Source: Helicobacter pylori
Lineage (GTDB): Bacteria > Campylobacterota > Campylobacteria > Campylobacterales > Helicobacteraceae
Reading direction: 5' to 3'
DNA: 64,000 nucleotides
Assembly (NCBI GenBank): GCA_008032935.1
Contig: CP032039.1
Coordinates: 186,001-250,000 of the forward strand
A program made the position numbers and the translations under genes. The stretch's first letter is position 1; each line of letters starts with the position of its first letter. Shown here piece by piece: positions 37,077-47,638 of this stretch. The notes beneath the pieces were generated by a model, which saw only the letters and a list, made by a program, of their open reading frames with translations, had not been told where the DNA came from and searched no databases.

Positions 37077-37359
37077 TAAAAATTCCCATAAACCAATTCG
37101 CCAAACTCGGGGCCTTAAAGAATAAAAAAATCCCAAACACCACGCCAAGGATCGTGAATAAAATCTCTTTCCACCGGTCCAAATTCCTCCACACATAAAT
37201 GGCGATCCCTATGAAAATCACCATTAAAATCCCCTTAGCGATGGGGCTTTTAAGCTGGGCTTCTAGGGCGTTAAAAAAACCTTCTAAACCTTCAGCGAAC
37301 AAACTTGAAACGCACATGCCTACTAAAAAAACGATTTTTAAAAAATGAGCGGACATCAA
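37039..37359 (-). CDS. comB2: ComB2, VirB2-like pilin-family protein
   Basis: The 106-residue protein has a signal sequence (FLKIVFLVGMCVSSLFA) and two hydrophobic segments (KGILMVIFIGIAIYVWRNL and EILFTILGVVFGIFLFFKA) separated by a short basic loop, as in VirB2 pilins. It is the first gene of comB2-comB3-comB4. A second in-frame ATG lies one codon in. No promoter stands out in the AT-rich 140-base leader. Confidence 0.88.
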   Translation of the reverse strand: MMSAHFLKIVFLVGMCVSSLFAEGLEGFFNALEAQLKSPIAKGILMVIFIGIAIYVWRNLDRWKEILFTILGVVFGIFLFFKAPSLANWFMGIFNDYPLSEREEFA

Positions 37360-37501
37360 AACCCTTTTGTTTAATTTTAATTAACTTTATAAGGCTTTAT
37401 TATCTCAAAAAAACCATAAAAATCCTCTAAAAGGGGGTCAAAAGGGATGCATTTAATCTTTAAAAGGGTAAAAAAGCAAAGCTAAAGAGATAAAAGCCTT
37501 A

Positions 37502-38329
37502 CTATTCTACGATTTGATAGACATAAGAAAGATTGGTGTGTTCTTTGGTTTGTAGGGTGTCTTCTTCTAAGAGGCTTTGAATCTTTTCAAAACTATATTG
37601 CAAATGGTTGTAAGCAACAATCACCACCTCATCGCCTTTTTGTAAAAAATGCTCTTGCGCAAAAGGCATATAAGGGGTAGCCCCAATCGCAAAAATCATT
37701 TTAGTGGGGAAATTATGGCGCTCTAAAAAAGGTCTTAAAGCCTCTAAAGAATCACCATCTTGTTGGTAGTTTAATTGGTTTTTAATCCAGTCTAAAAGCT
37801 TTTGATAAAAAAACTCGTATTTGAGCAATTTGCTGTTTTCCCCATAAATGTGCCAAACATTATTATATTTCAAAAAAGATGCGATAGAGAAATTGTTACA
37901 CACCCCCCCATAAACAAACCTGTCAATAGGCAATTTCTGCCCTATGCCTTTAGAAGCCGGTGAAAAATTCTTTTTTTGGGAGAGCTTTGTGGCTTCTAAA
38001 TTACGCACAGAAGCGTCATTAAACGCCATGAAAAAATTAGGCACAAGCTTGGTTACCAAATGTTTTTCATCATACTTAACATCGCATTCTAAAGCGATTT
38101 CTGGCTCTGCTTGCACCTTTAAATTCAAATCATTAGGCAAAATAATCTTATGGTTATTAATGCAACAACGCCCCAAATAGCAATTCTCATACGGGATATA
38201 AAAAGGGAACAGCCCCTTAGGGGCGTCCTTTTCTTCGCTTTTCATGTTAATAAAACTATGACTCTCTCCTGCTTGCTCCAAATGCCCTGCAAAATTCCCC
38301 ACCACACCAAAACCTAAAAACTCTTGCAT
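37502..38329 (-). CDS. Conserved 275-residue protein, function unknown
   Basis: This is a soluble protein without signal or membrane segments. The N-terminus FLGFGVVGNFAGHLEQAGES and the central blocks (PEIALECDVKYD, LVPNFFMAFNDASVRNLEAT, KGIGQKLPIDRFVYGGVCNN) recall the DUF5718 group and, more loosely, the fumarylacetoacetate-hydrolase fold. That comparison is from memory and tentative. By position it is HP0014. It lies alone between comB2 and the PP-loop gene. Confidence 0.7.
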   Translation of the reverse strand: MQEFLGFGVVGNFAGHLEQAGESHSFINMKSEEKDAPKGLFPFYIPYENCYLGRCCINNHKIILPNDLNLKVQAEPEIALECDVKYDEKHLVTKLVPNFFMAFNDASVRNLEATKLSQKKNFSPASKGIGQKLPIDRFVYGGVCNNFSIASFLKYNNVWHIYGENSKLLKYEFFYQKLLDWIKNQLNYQQDGDSLEALRPFLERHNFPTKMIFAIGATPYMPFAQEHFLQKGDEVVIVAYNHLQYSFEKIQSLLEEDTLQTKEHTNLSYVYQIVE

Positions 38330-38418
38330 GCAAACCTCCTAGCAAATAGCTTAATGATTAGAGCTTTTTCCATTATAGCATAAAAAGAAAACCCCTAAAA
38401 TTCTCAAAAACTCCCCTT

Positions 38419-39471
38419 TCAAGCGAACAAATACTCCCTAGCGTTCTCTTTATCCAAAGGGTAAAGTTCGTGCTTTTCATTCCCTATTTGAATGAGATAA
38501 GCTTGATTTTTTAAAGTCTTAGCATAGCCTAAAGCGATACGGCCGGCTAATTCTTTATCTTCTTTGCTGGCGTTTTTATCCACTAAACTCAAAGGGCCTT
38601 TACAGCTTAATAATTCAATCTTATCCATTAAGGGGTGTTGAATATCCAATTTATGGTTTTCTTCTTCATTCCTTGCCACCACCAAACGAGCGTTATGGGG
38701 TAAGACAAAATAGCGCCCGTTTTTGACAATCACGCCATCTTCAAACACCATTTCTCTGTATTCTTTCAAATTCTTAATCTTATTACTCACTTGAATATCC
38801 GTAAGCAAGCACCCCCCACCTGGCTTTTCATAATATTTCAAGCCGTAATCTTTGATCATTTGCAATTGCCTGCTTCGCCCCCTGCCACTCACATCTAAAA
38901 GCTTTTCTCTATCAACAAAACCCTTTTTTTCCATGAAAGTAGGCTCTAAGAGTTTAGCGCTCATGGGCCTTAAGAGCAATTCGTCTAAAAATTGCGGTTT
39001 TTCACCGCTTGCTTGCGTTCGGTCTAAAACGGGATCAAAACGAGCCTCTTCGCCCACTTCTCTGACTAATTTCCTCACCTGATTGAGCGCTTCTTTCCTT
39101 TGGGATTTAGGGCGTTGCCCTAGCACTTCCCCGCTCAAAACAAAATCCGCATCCAATTCAAGCATTTTATAAAAAGCGTTCCTAAACATGTTGGCATGGC
39201 AGTCAATGCAAGGGTTGAAGTATTTCCCATAGCCGTATTTGGGCTTGAACAACACATCGTTAAAAAACTGCTCTCTAATATCGCACACCAATAGCTTAGC
39301 CCCAATTTGCGCGGTGGCGTTTTCAAAATACTCTCTTTTATCTTTATTCCCTCCAAACCCTATATTAAAGTGCAAAGCGGTTACTTCAATGCCTTGATCA
39401 ATGAGTAATTTCATGGACAACAAACTATCCAACCCCCCACTAAATAGGGCTAAAGCTTTAATCTTTTTCAT
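38419..39471 (-). CDS. PP-loop ATP-pyrophosphatase, probably tRNA thiolation-related
   Basis: This 350-residue protein starts with a PP-loop, ALFSGGLDSLLSMKLL, at residues 7-22, which binds ATP in tRNA-modifying and argininosuccinate-type enzymes. A Cys pair in NPCIDCHANMF (about 96-106) fits a sulfur-handling active site. A second Cys is in GGGCLLTD (about 222). The C-terminal half from about 240 (LVVARNEEENHKLDIQHPLM) resembles NFACT-R-like RNA-binding sequence. The role is inferred. The start overlaps the dnaG stop by 4 bases. Confidence 0.78.
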   Translation of the reverse strand: MKKIKALALFSGGLDSLLSMKLLIDQGIEVTALHFNIGFGGNKDKREYFENATAQIGAKLLVCDIREQFFNDVLFKPKYGYGKYFNPCIDCHANMFRNAFYKMLELDADFVLSGEVLGQRPKSQRKEALNQVRKLVREVGEEARFDPVLDRTQASGEKPQFLDELLLRPMSAKLLEPTFMEKKGFVDREKLLDVSGRGRSRQLQMIKDYGLKYYEKPGGGCLLTDIQVSNKIKNLKEYREMVFEDGVIVKNGRYFVLPHNARLVVARNEEENHKLDIQHPLMDKIELLSCKGPLSLVDKNASKEDKELAGRIALGYAKTLKNQAYLIQIGNEKHELYPLDKENAREYLFA

Positions 39472-41147
39472 ATGGCGACTAATTCTCCTTGTTTTAATTT
39501 CATAATGGCCTGGCGAGCCTTTTTTAAACAGATCATTTTTTCGCTAAAAGAAAGCGGGCTTTTAGGGATTTCTTTGAGTTGCCGCTCAAAATAGCGCAAA
39601 ATCAACAAACGCAATTCCTTTTCAAAACCCCCCTTTTTTAGGGGTAAATTCGCATCTAATAATAACGCAACTAATTTAGGGTCGTCTAATTTTTCTTGAC
39701 ACAAAGCGTCAAATTCTTGTTTTTTATGCAAGAATACCCCACTATGGATATAGCCCACCGCCAAATCCAACAAGCTTCTGTCTTCTAAAAGATAGCGGAT
39801 CACTAATTTTTCTAAAAATTCCAAACTCATCGTGTTAGGAACATGGGCGAATTTTTGAGCAAGATTGGGTTTTTCTGTTTTGGGGTAAAAAGGCTGAAAA
39901 GAAGCTGGCTCTCTGATCCCTAAAACATGCAAAGGCGCTTGCAAAAGTGCAGCGATTAAGGGCTTGTATTCGCTTTGTAAAAGCAAGGAAAAGTTTTTCA
40001 AAAACCCTAACATTTCTTTAAGGGCCTTATCTTTTTCTAAAGGATCGTCTAAAAGATAAGAACCCGCCATGTGCCTTAAAACAAACTCAATAAAAGCCAT
40101 GGGGCGCGATAGCCAATTTTTTAAGGTTTCAATCTGGCCATTAGCGATCATATCCGCTGGGTCTAGGTTGTTTTCAAACAAAATTACCCCCCCTTTCCTT
40201 TGCTCTTTAGCCAACATCAAGCTCGCTTTATAAGCCGCCTTTCGCCCTGCCTTATCCCCATCATAGCTCAAAAGGATTTCTGGATCGCCTTTTTTAAGCA
40301 AGGGCAAATGCGATGGCGTCAAAGCTGTCCCAAGCGTGGCTATGGCGTTTTTAAAACCCGCCTGGTGCAATAAAATCACATCCAAATACCCTTCTGTAAC
40401 GATGACCTGCTTTTGTTTATAAATGTGTTCTTTAGCCAAATGATAGCCATAGAGCAAGCTGGATTTATCAAAGAGCTTATTTTGGGGCGAATTGATATAC
40501 TTGGCCGCTTTTTCTTTTAAGGTGCGCCCTCCAAAGCCCACCACTTGAGCGCTAGGGCTATAAATAGGGAACATGATGCGATCCAAAAAGCGCAAATAGG
40601 TTTTCTGATCGTTATCGTTTTTGCCTAGCACGCCCAATTCAATCAATTTGTCCCTATTCAAACCTTTATTTTCAATGCCGTAATCAATTTTATTCGTGCA
40701 TAACCCTAACTTAAACGCTTTGATGCTCTCCATGCTAAGCCCTCTTTTTTGCAAATAATTCAAAAAAAACGGGGCGTTAAAAAGCTCTTCTTGATACAAC
40801 GAACTCACCATTTCTAAAAGGTGGTAATCTTCTTTATGATCGTAATAAGCACCTTTGTCATACTCTAAAGCTATATTGAATCGGTGGGCTAATTTCTCAA
40901 GCGCTTCCACAAACGAAAGCTTTTCAAACGCCATCACAAATTTAATGCTATCCCCGCTCGCCCCACACCCAAAGCAATGGTAAAACCCTTTAATTTGATT
41001 GACGCTAAAACTCGCGCTCCTTTCTTCATGAAACGGGCAACAAGCCATGTAATTCGAACCTGACTTCCTCAAATCCACATAAGAGCTAATGACTTCTACA
41101 ATATCTATCGTTTGCAAAAGGCGATCAATGGAACTTTTAAGAATCAT
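39468..41147 (-). CDS. dnaG: DNA primase
   Basis: The 559-residue primase makes RNA primers for replication. The N-terminal zinc site has C37, H40, C58 and C61 (ACCPFHEE, then YHCFGCGASGD). The RNA-polymerase basic motif and TOPRIM domain follow (VIVTEGYLDVILLHQAGFKN and ILLSYDGDKAGRKAA). The C-terminal part binds helicase. I prefer the ATG at 41147 (MILKSSIDRLLQTID) over one two codons upstream. It overlaps the downstream PP-loop gene by 4 bases. Confidence 0.94.
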   Translation of the reverse strand: MILKSSIDRLLQTIDIVEVISSYVDLRKSGSNYMACCPFHEERSASFSVNQIKGFYHCFGCGASGDSIKFVMAFEKLSFVEALEKLAHRFNIALEYDKGAYYDHKEDYHLLEMVSSLYQEELFNAPFFLNYLQKRGLSMESIKAFKLGLCTNKIDYGIENKGLNRDKLIELGVLGKNDNDQKTYLRFLDRIMFPIYSPSAQVVGFGGRTLKEKAAKYINSPQNKLFDKSSLLYGYHLAKEHIYKQKQVIVTEGYLDVILLHQAGFKNAIATLGTALTPSHLPLLKKGDPEILLSYDGDKAGRKAAYKASLMLAKEQRKGGVILFENNLDPADMIANGQIETLKNWLSRPMAFIEFVLRHMAGSYLLDDPLEKDKALKEMLGFLKNFSLLLQSEYKPLIAALLQAPLHVLGIREPASFQPFYPKTEKPNLAQKFAHVPNTMSLEFLEKLVIRYLLEDRSLLDLAVGYIHSGVFLHKKQEFDALCQEKLDDPKLVALLLDANLPLKKGGFEKELRLLILRYFERQLKEIPKSPLSFSEKMICLKKARQAIMKLKQGELVAI

Positions 41148-41359
41148 TTTCATGCTTTCTTCATTTTGCTTCTTGTTTTAACTCGCTTGAATGAATTATA
41201 CTCAATAAATAAAATCTTAAAAAGGTTTGTTGATAACGCCCCTTTTTTCTAATCCTTATATTTTTAAACTAATGAAACTTGATACAATTAGACTTAATAA
41301 TCCTTATAATTATAATCTTATGTTTGGTTTTATGGCTTGACTTATCCCTAAAAATGCGC

Positions 41360-41393
41360 TATAGTTGTGTCGCTTAATAACAATAAGCGCTAA
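41360..41393 (+). promoter_or_regulatory. groESL promoter and CIRCE-like inverted repeat
   Basis: A TATAGT -10-like box at 41360-41365 lies 66 bases before groES. Just after it, CGCTTA and TAAGCG (41371-41376 and 41384-41389) form an inverted repeat. Read on the other strand, TTAGCGCTT matches 7 of 9 bases of the CIRCE left arm with a 9-base spacer, while the right arm is poor. In H. pylori, HrcA and HspR repress groESL (known), so this is a candidate HrcA site. Confidence 0.45.
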
Positions 41394-41430
41394 ATTTCTA
41401 TTTTATTTATCAAAACTTAGGAGAACTGAA

Positions 41431-41787
41431 ATGAAGTTTCAACCATTAGGAGAAAGGGTCTTAGTAGAAAGACTTGAAGAAGAGAACAAAACCAGTTCAG
41501 GCATCATCATCCCTGATAACGCTAAAGAAAAGCCTTTAATGGGCGTAGTCAAAGCCGTTAGCCATAAAATCAGTGAGGGTTGCAAATGCGTTAAAGAAGG
41601 CGATGTGATCGCTTTTGGCAAATACAAAGGTGCAGAAATCGTTTTAGACGGCACCGAATACATGGTGCTAGAATTAGAAGACATTCTGGGTATTGTGGGC
41701 TCAGGCTCTTGTTGTCATACAGGTAATCATGACCATAAGCATGCTAAAGAGCATGAAGCTTGCTGTCATGATCACAAAAAACACTAA
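41431..41787 (+). CDS. groES: Co-chaperonin GroES (HspA) with nickel-binding tail
   Basis: The 118-residue protein is a normal GroES (residues 1-90, [29 protein letters not shown]) followed by a His/Cys-rich tail unique to Helicobacter ([20 protein letters not shown], then CCHDHKKH). The tail binds nickel and helps hydrogenase/urease maturation in H. pylori (known). I chose the ATG at 41431 with a TAGGAG ribosome site; an in-frame ATG further upstream at 41365 would add non-homologous residues. groEL follows 24 bases later. Confidence 0.97.
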   Translation: MKFQPLGERVLVERLEEENKTSSGIIIPDNAKEKPLMGVVKAVSHKISEGCKCVKEGDVIAFGKYKGAEIVLDGTEYMVLELEDILGIVGSGSCCHTGNHDHKHAKEHEACCHDHKKH

Positions 41788-41802
41788 AAACATTATTATT
41801 AA

Positions 41803-43461
<1,659 letters not shown>

Positions 43462-43494
43462 GCCCCCTTGCTTTTTAATACCATTTTTCATAAC

Positions 43495-43517
43495 AGCCCT
43501 CTTCTTGGGGGCTTTTT
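43495..43517 (+). terminator. Rho-independent terminator of groESL
   Basis: A 7-bp GC-rich stem (43495-43501 with 43507-43513, one G-T pair), a 5-base loop and a T5 run follow the groEL stop by about 34 bases. Confidence 0.85.
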
Positions 43518-43681
43518 ACCTCACAAAACCGCTCGTTTTGAAAAACGTGCAACAAAAAATCCCCATTAAAATCAAGCTTTTATCGTTAGCGTTCCATTAA
43601 AATAAAACCTAAAAACCCTTTCAATACCACCCAAACAAACGCGCAAAAAATGCAAAAATTCTAAAATTTTCTCCAAATGAC

Positions 43682-43707
43682 AAAAAAAAACGATTTCATG
43701 CTACAAT
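43682..43707 (+). promoter_or_regulatory. hopZ promoter with an A9 tract in the spacer
   Basis: A -10-like TACAAT (43702-43707) lies 65 bases before the hopZ ATG. An A9 run (43682-43690) lies 11 bases upstream of it, roughly where the -35/spacer would be. Length change of the run would alter promoter geometry. Confidence 0.5.
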
Positions 43708-43771
43708 GCTTTAAATACATTCTTAATGTATAAAATTCCAATCACTCAATTTAATTTCAAGGAGAAACTTT

Positions 43772-45772
43772 ATGAAAAAAACCCTTTTACTCTCTCTCTC
43801 TCTCGCTGCTTCGCTTTTAAACGCTGAAGACAACGGCTTTTTTATCAGCGCGGGCTATCAAATCGGTGAAGCCGCTCAAATGGTGAAAAACACCGGCGAA
43901 TTGAAAAAGCTCTCAGACACTTATGAGAATTTGAGCAACCTTTTAACCAATTTTAACAACCTCAATCAGGCGGTAACGAACGCGAGCAGCCCTTCAGAAA
44001 TCAATGCTGCGATCGATAATTTAAAAGCCAACACGCAAGGGTTGACTGGCGAAACAACCAATTCCCCAGCCTATCAAGCGGTGTATTTGGCGTTGAATGC
44101 GGCGGTAGGGCTGTGGAATGTGATAGCCTATAATGTCCAATGCGGTCCTGGTAAAAGTAGTCAGCAAAGCGTAACCTTTGATGGCCAGCCAGGACATGAT
44201 TCAAGTTCCATTAATTGCAATTTAACCGGTTATAACAACGGGGTTAGCGGCCCTTTATCCATTGATAACATGAAAATGCTTAACAACGCTTATCAGGTTC
44301 TCCAACAAGCGTTAAAACAAGGGGTGCCTGTCTTGAACAACACGAATCAAAAGATAAAAGTCACAGTAACAACGCAAACTAATGGGCAAAGTAATAAGGA
44401 AACTACTACTATTACTACTACTAATGACGCGCAAAACCTTTTGCAAGAAGCCAGTAAAATGATAAACGTCCTCACTACAAACTGCCCATGGGTCAATCAC
44501 AATCAAGGACAAAATGGGGGTGCGCCGTGGGGTTTAGATACGGCAGGGAACGTGTGTCAGGTTTTTGCCACGGAGTTTAGCGCCGTTACTAGCATGATCA
44601 AAAACGCCCAAGAAATCGTAACGCAAGCTCAAAGCCTTAACGCTAACCAAAGCAATCAAAACGCGCCGCAAGATTTCAATCCTTACACCTCTGCTGATAG
44701 GGCTTTCGCTCAAAACATGCTCAATCACGCGCAAGCGCAAGCCAAGATGCTTGAACTAGCCGCTCAAATGAAAAAAGACCTTAACACTATCCCAAGCCAA
44801 TTTATCACAAATTACTTGGCAGCTTGCAGAAGTGATGGCACAACACCTAATGAAGGGGTAACTTCTAACACTTGGGGAGCGGGTTGCGCGTATGTGGAAG
44901 AGACGATAACGGCTTTAAACAACAGCCTTGCGCATTTTGGCACTCAAGCCGAGCAAATCAAGCAATCTGAGTTGTTGGCGCGCACGATACTTGATTTTAG
45001 AGGCAGCCTTAGCACTTTAAACAACACTTATAACAGCATCACCACGACCGCTTCAAACACGCCCAATTCCCCATTCCTTAAAAATTTGATAAGCCAATCC
45101 ACTAACCCTAATAACCCCGGGGGCTTACAGGCCGTTTATCAAGTCAACCAAAGCGCTTATTCGCAATTATTAAGCGCCACGCAAGAATTAGGGCATAACC
45201 CTTTCAGACGCGTTGGCTTGATCAGCTCTCAAACCAACAATGGTGCCATGAATGGGATCGGCGTGCAAGTGGGCTATAAACAATTCTTTGGTGAAAAAAG
45301 AAGGTGGGGGTTAAGGTATTACGGCTTTTTTGATTACAACCATGCCTATATCAAATCCAGCTTTTTCAATTCGGCTTCTGATGTGTTCACTTATGGGGTA
45401 GGGACAGATGTCCTCTATAACTTCATCAACGATAAAGCCACCAAAAACAATAAGATTTCTTTTGGGGTGTTTGGGGGGATTGCATTAGCCGGCACTTCGT
45501 GGCTTAATTCCCAATATGTGAATTTAGCGACCTTCAATAATTTCTATAGTGCTAAAATGAATGTGGCGAATTTCCAGTTTTTATTCAATTTGGGCTTGAG
45601 GATGAATCTCGCTAAAAACAAAAAGAAAGCGAGCGATCATGCCGCTCAGCATGGCGTGGAATTGGGCGTGAAGATCCCTACGATCAACACGAATTACTAT
45701 TCTTTGCTAGGCACTCAACTCCAATACCGCAGATTGTATAGCGTGTATTTGAATTACGTGTTCGCGTATTGA
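43772..45772 (+). CDS. hopZ: HopZ outer-membrane adhesin, phase-variable, ON frame
   Basis: HopZ is a Hop-family adhesin of 666 residues. The signal peptide MKKTLLLSLSLAASLLNA contains the (CT) repeat and is in frame, so the gene is switched ON in this sequence. The mature protein starts EDNGFFISAGYQIGE. An extracellular domain includes SNTWGAGCAYVEET and a Thr-rich loop (TVTTQTNGQSNKETTTITTT). The C-terminal barrel ends YSVYLNYVFAY. A GGAGAAA ribosome site lies upstream. Position after groEL and the CT repeats identify hopZ (HP0009). Its ends closely resemble those of hopD. Confidence 0.95.
   Translation: MKKTLLLSLSLAASLLNAEDNGFFISAGYQIGEAAQMVKNTGELKKLSDTYENLSNLLTNFNNLNQAVTNASSPSEINAAIDNLKANTQGLTGETTNSPAYQAVYLALNAAVGLWNVIAYNVQCGPGKSSQQSVTFDGQPGHDSSSINCNLTGYNNGVSGPLSIDNMKMLNNAYQVLQQALKQGVPVLNNTNQKIKVTVTTQTNGQSNKETTTITTTNDAQNLLQEASKMINVLTTNCPWVNHNQGQNGGAPWGLDTAGNVCQVFATEFSAVTSMIKNAQEIVTQAQSLNANQSNQNAPQDFNPYTSADRAFAQNMLNHAQAQAKMLELAAQMKKDLNTIPSQFITNYLAACRSDGTTPNEGVTSNTWGAGCAYVEETITALNNSLAHFGTQAEQIKQSELLARTILDFRGSLSTLNNTYNSITTTASNTPNSPFLKNLISQSTNPNNPGGLQAVYQVNQSAYSQLLSATQELGHNPFRRVGLISSQTNNGAMNGIGVQVGYKQFFGEKRRWGLRYYGFFDYNHAYIKSSFFNSASDVFTYGVGTDVLYNFINDKATKNNKISFGVFGGIALAGTSWLNSQYVNLATFNNFYSAKMNVANFQFLFNLGLRMNLAKNKKKASDHAAQHGVELGVKIPTINTNYYSLLGTQLQYRRLYSVYLNYVFAY
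43790..43804 (+). repeat. CT dinucleotide repeat in hopZ signal sequence (phase switch)
   Basis: Seven and a half CT units lie within codons 7-11 of hopZ. Gain or loss of one unit shifts the frame. As sequenced, the downstream frame is open to the natural end. Confidence 0.9.
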
Positions 45773-45788
45773 GGTTTGGCTTTTTGTG

Positions 45789-45810
45789 AAACTCCCTTTT
45801 TAAGGGGTTT
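45789..45810 (+). terminator. Rho-independent terminator of hopZ
   Basis: A stem of about nine pairs with one bulged T (AAACTCCCTT with AAGGGGTTT, TTT loop) lies 17 bases after the hopZ stop and is nearly the same sequence as the hopD terminator. About 410 bases of AT-rich, gene-free DNA follow to the tRNA promoter, in which I see nothing else. Confidence 0.75.
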
Positions 45811-46223
45811 CTTTTAAAGCCTTTCTTTTTTTTAAACCCTCTTTTTTTTGGGGGGATTTTAGTTGTGAGTGTAGGGGAGAGAATGGTTTCAAAGCGCTTC
45901 CTATCCCTTTAAGAAAATAAAATAAAACTTAATGCGTTTTACAACAAAATAAGATCTAAAACAATAAAACAAAAACCCATTTTTTAAAAATGAAATTTTT
46001 TAAACAAAAAAAGCATTAAATCCCAATAATATTTGTTAGATCTTGATAAAAACAAAGCTTTTTAAAACCCCAAAAACAATACTAACCAATAACCAAAACG
46101 CATGGCGTTTATTGTGATCCTTATAACATTAAGCACAACCAAGTTTTTATTTAAGCAAAAAGCTGTCATGCCGTTTTAAGAGCGTGTCATTTCTATGAAA
46201 ACCGCAATATTTTTCAATTATTC

Positions 46224-46252
46224 TTGACAAGCGTTAAAAAAAATTGTATCAT
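46224..46252 (+). promoter_or_regulatory. Strong promoter for the tRNA cluster
   Basis: A perfect -35 TTGACA (46224-46229), a 17-base spacer and TATCAT (46247-46252) lie 16 bases before tRNA-Lys. A consensus -35 is unusual in H. pylori and fits a stable-RNA promoter. Confidence 0.8.
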
Positions 46253-46267
46253 TATCTTTTTTTGTGA

Positions 46268-46343
<76 letters not shown>

Positions 46344-46353
46344 TGAGCATCGT

Positions 46354-46428
46354 GGCTCCTTCATCTAGTGGTTAGGATACCACCCTTTCACGGTGGTTAC
46401 AGGGGTTCAAATCCCCTAGGAGTCACCA
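46354..46428 (+). tRNA. tRNA-Glu (anticodon TTC), copy 1
   Basis: The acceptor GGCTCCT pairs with AGGAGTC. The anticodon stem-loop is CCACCCTTTCACGGTGG (TTC) and the T arm is GGGGTTCAAATCCCC. Encoded CCA ends at 46428. Confidence 0.93.
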
Positions 46429-46469
46429 CTCTTTTATACGGGTTTAGTGGGGTTTTATCTCAATATTTT

Positions 46470-46545
46470 GGTCGCTTAGCTCAGTTGGTAGAGCGCTACC
46501 CTTACAAGGTAGATGTCATAAGTTCGAGTCTTATAGCGACCACCA
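46470..46545 (+). tRNA. tRNA-Val (anticodon TAC)
   Basis: The acceptor GGTCGCT pairs with AGCGACC. The D arm is GCTCAGTTGGTAGAGC, the anticodon loop is CTTACAA, the T loop is TTCGAGT, and CCA is encoded. Confidence 0.95.
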
Positions 46546-46578
46546 TGACTAAAGCATGCATTTTTAGGCTATGGATAG

Positions 46579-46655
46579 GGAGCGGTAGTTCAGCTGGTTA
46601 GAATATCTGCCTGTCACGCAGGGGGTCGCGGGTTCGAGTCCCGTCCGCTCCGCCA
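46579..46655 (+). tRNA. tRNA-Asp (anticodon GTC)
   Basis: The acceptor GGAGCGG pairs with CCGCTCC, with G as discriminator base as expected for Asp. The anticodon loop is CTGTCAC, the T arm is CGGGTTCGAGTCCCG, and CCA is encoded. Confidence 0.95.
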
Positions 46656-46718
46656 CCAAGAGCTTTTTAAATCATTTCCTACGCTTTATTTCCAATACAA
46701 TAGTCAATCGTTAAAAAT

Positions 46719-46794
46719 GACCCTTTCATCTAGTGGCCAAGGATACCACCCTTTCACGGTGGAAACGGAAGTTCAAATCTTTCAAGGGTCGCCA
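46719..46794 (+). tRNA. tRNA-Glu (anticodon TTC), divergent copy 2
   Basis: The acceptor GACCCTT pairs with AAGGGTC. The anticodon arm is identical to copy 1 (TTC), but the acceptor, D loop (one base longer), variable region and T stem (GGAAG/CTTTC with one G-T pair) differ. The discriminator is G where copy 1 has A. CCA is encoded. H. pylori is known to carry two tRNA-Glu species. Confidence 0.88.
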
Positions 46795-46807
46795 CAAAAA
46801 TTCCAAA

Positions 46808-47638
46808 CTACACCCATAAATTGTCTAAAAGCCTGGTTTTACCCACACGAGCCGCCACTAAAACCAGCGTATTAGTTGGCTCTATGGTTTTTAAAGGCTC
46901 TAGCTTGTGGTTGCAAAATTCCAAATAATCCACTTCCAAGGTTTCTAAAATTCCAAGCCCTAGTTTTTTAAGCTTTTCGCACGCTTTTTCGCCCTTATCT
47001 ATGGCTTGCTTGATATTTTCTAGAGCTTTTGGAATGGCTAGGGCTTGTTTTCTTTGTGTTGCATTCAAATACACATTCCTAGAGCTTAAAGCCAAATTAT
47101 CGCTATCGCGCACGATCTCGCATGGCGCTATTTCAATGTCTAAAAGCAAATCTTTAACCAAATGCTGGATGATTAAAAGCTGTTGGGCGTCCTTTTTGCC
47201 AAAATACGCTCTAGTGGGATTAGTAAGATGGAACAATCTTAACACGACCTGAACAACCCCATCAAAATGCCCCTCACGCACTGCTGCTTCTAAAGAGCTA
47301 GATAGAAATGTAGGGGCGTAGAGTTTTAAGCGTTGCTCTATTTCATAGGGATACATTTCGCTCGTTTTAGGCAAAAACACCGCGCTAACGCCCAATCCTT
47401 CACACAAGGCCAAATCCTTTTCTAAAGGGCGCGGGTAAGCGTTAAAATCTTCGTTAGCCCCAAATTGTGTGGGGTTGACAAAAACACTCACTATCGTGTG
47501 GGGATTTTCTTTCAAACTCCTTTCTATCAAGCTTTGATGCCCTTTGTGTAAAGCCCCCATAGTCGGCACAAACCCCACGCTTTCTTTCAAACTTTTACGA
47601 TATTCTCTTAAAGCAGCAATCGTTTCTAACGCTCGCAT
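46808..47638 (-). CDS. panC: Pantothenate synthetase
   Basis: PanC joins pantoate and beta-alanine with ATP. The 276-residue enzyme has the HIGH-type motif [14 protein letters not shown] at residues 25-38, [29 protein letters not shown], and the KMSKS-like [10 protein letters not shown]. Its partner panD is at 15796. The ATG at 47638 directly abuts the pyrF stop, and a divergent tRNA cluster lies on the other side. Confidence 0.95.
   Translation of the reverse strand: MRALETIAALREYRKSLKESVGFVPTMGALHKGHQSLIERSLKENPHTIVSVFVNPTQFGANEDFNAYPRPLEKDLALCEGLGVSAVFLPKTSEMYPYEIEQRLKLYAPTFLSSSLEAAVREGHFDGVVQVVLRLFHLTNPTRAYFGKKDAQQLLIIQHLVKDLLLDIEIAPCEIVRDSDNLALSSRNVYLNATQRKQALAIPKALENIKQAIDKGEKACEKLKKLGLGILETLEVDYLEFCNHKLEPLKTIEPTNTLVLVAARVGKTRLLDNLWV

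Noticed and set aside
37077..37196. Long N-terminal version of comB3
   Set aside because: The extra 40 residues are comB2 in another frame; VirB3 proteins start at the short form.
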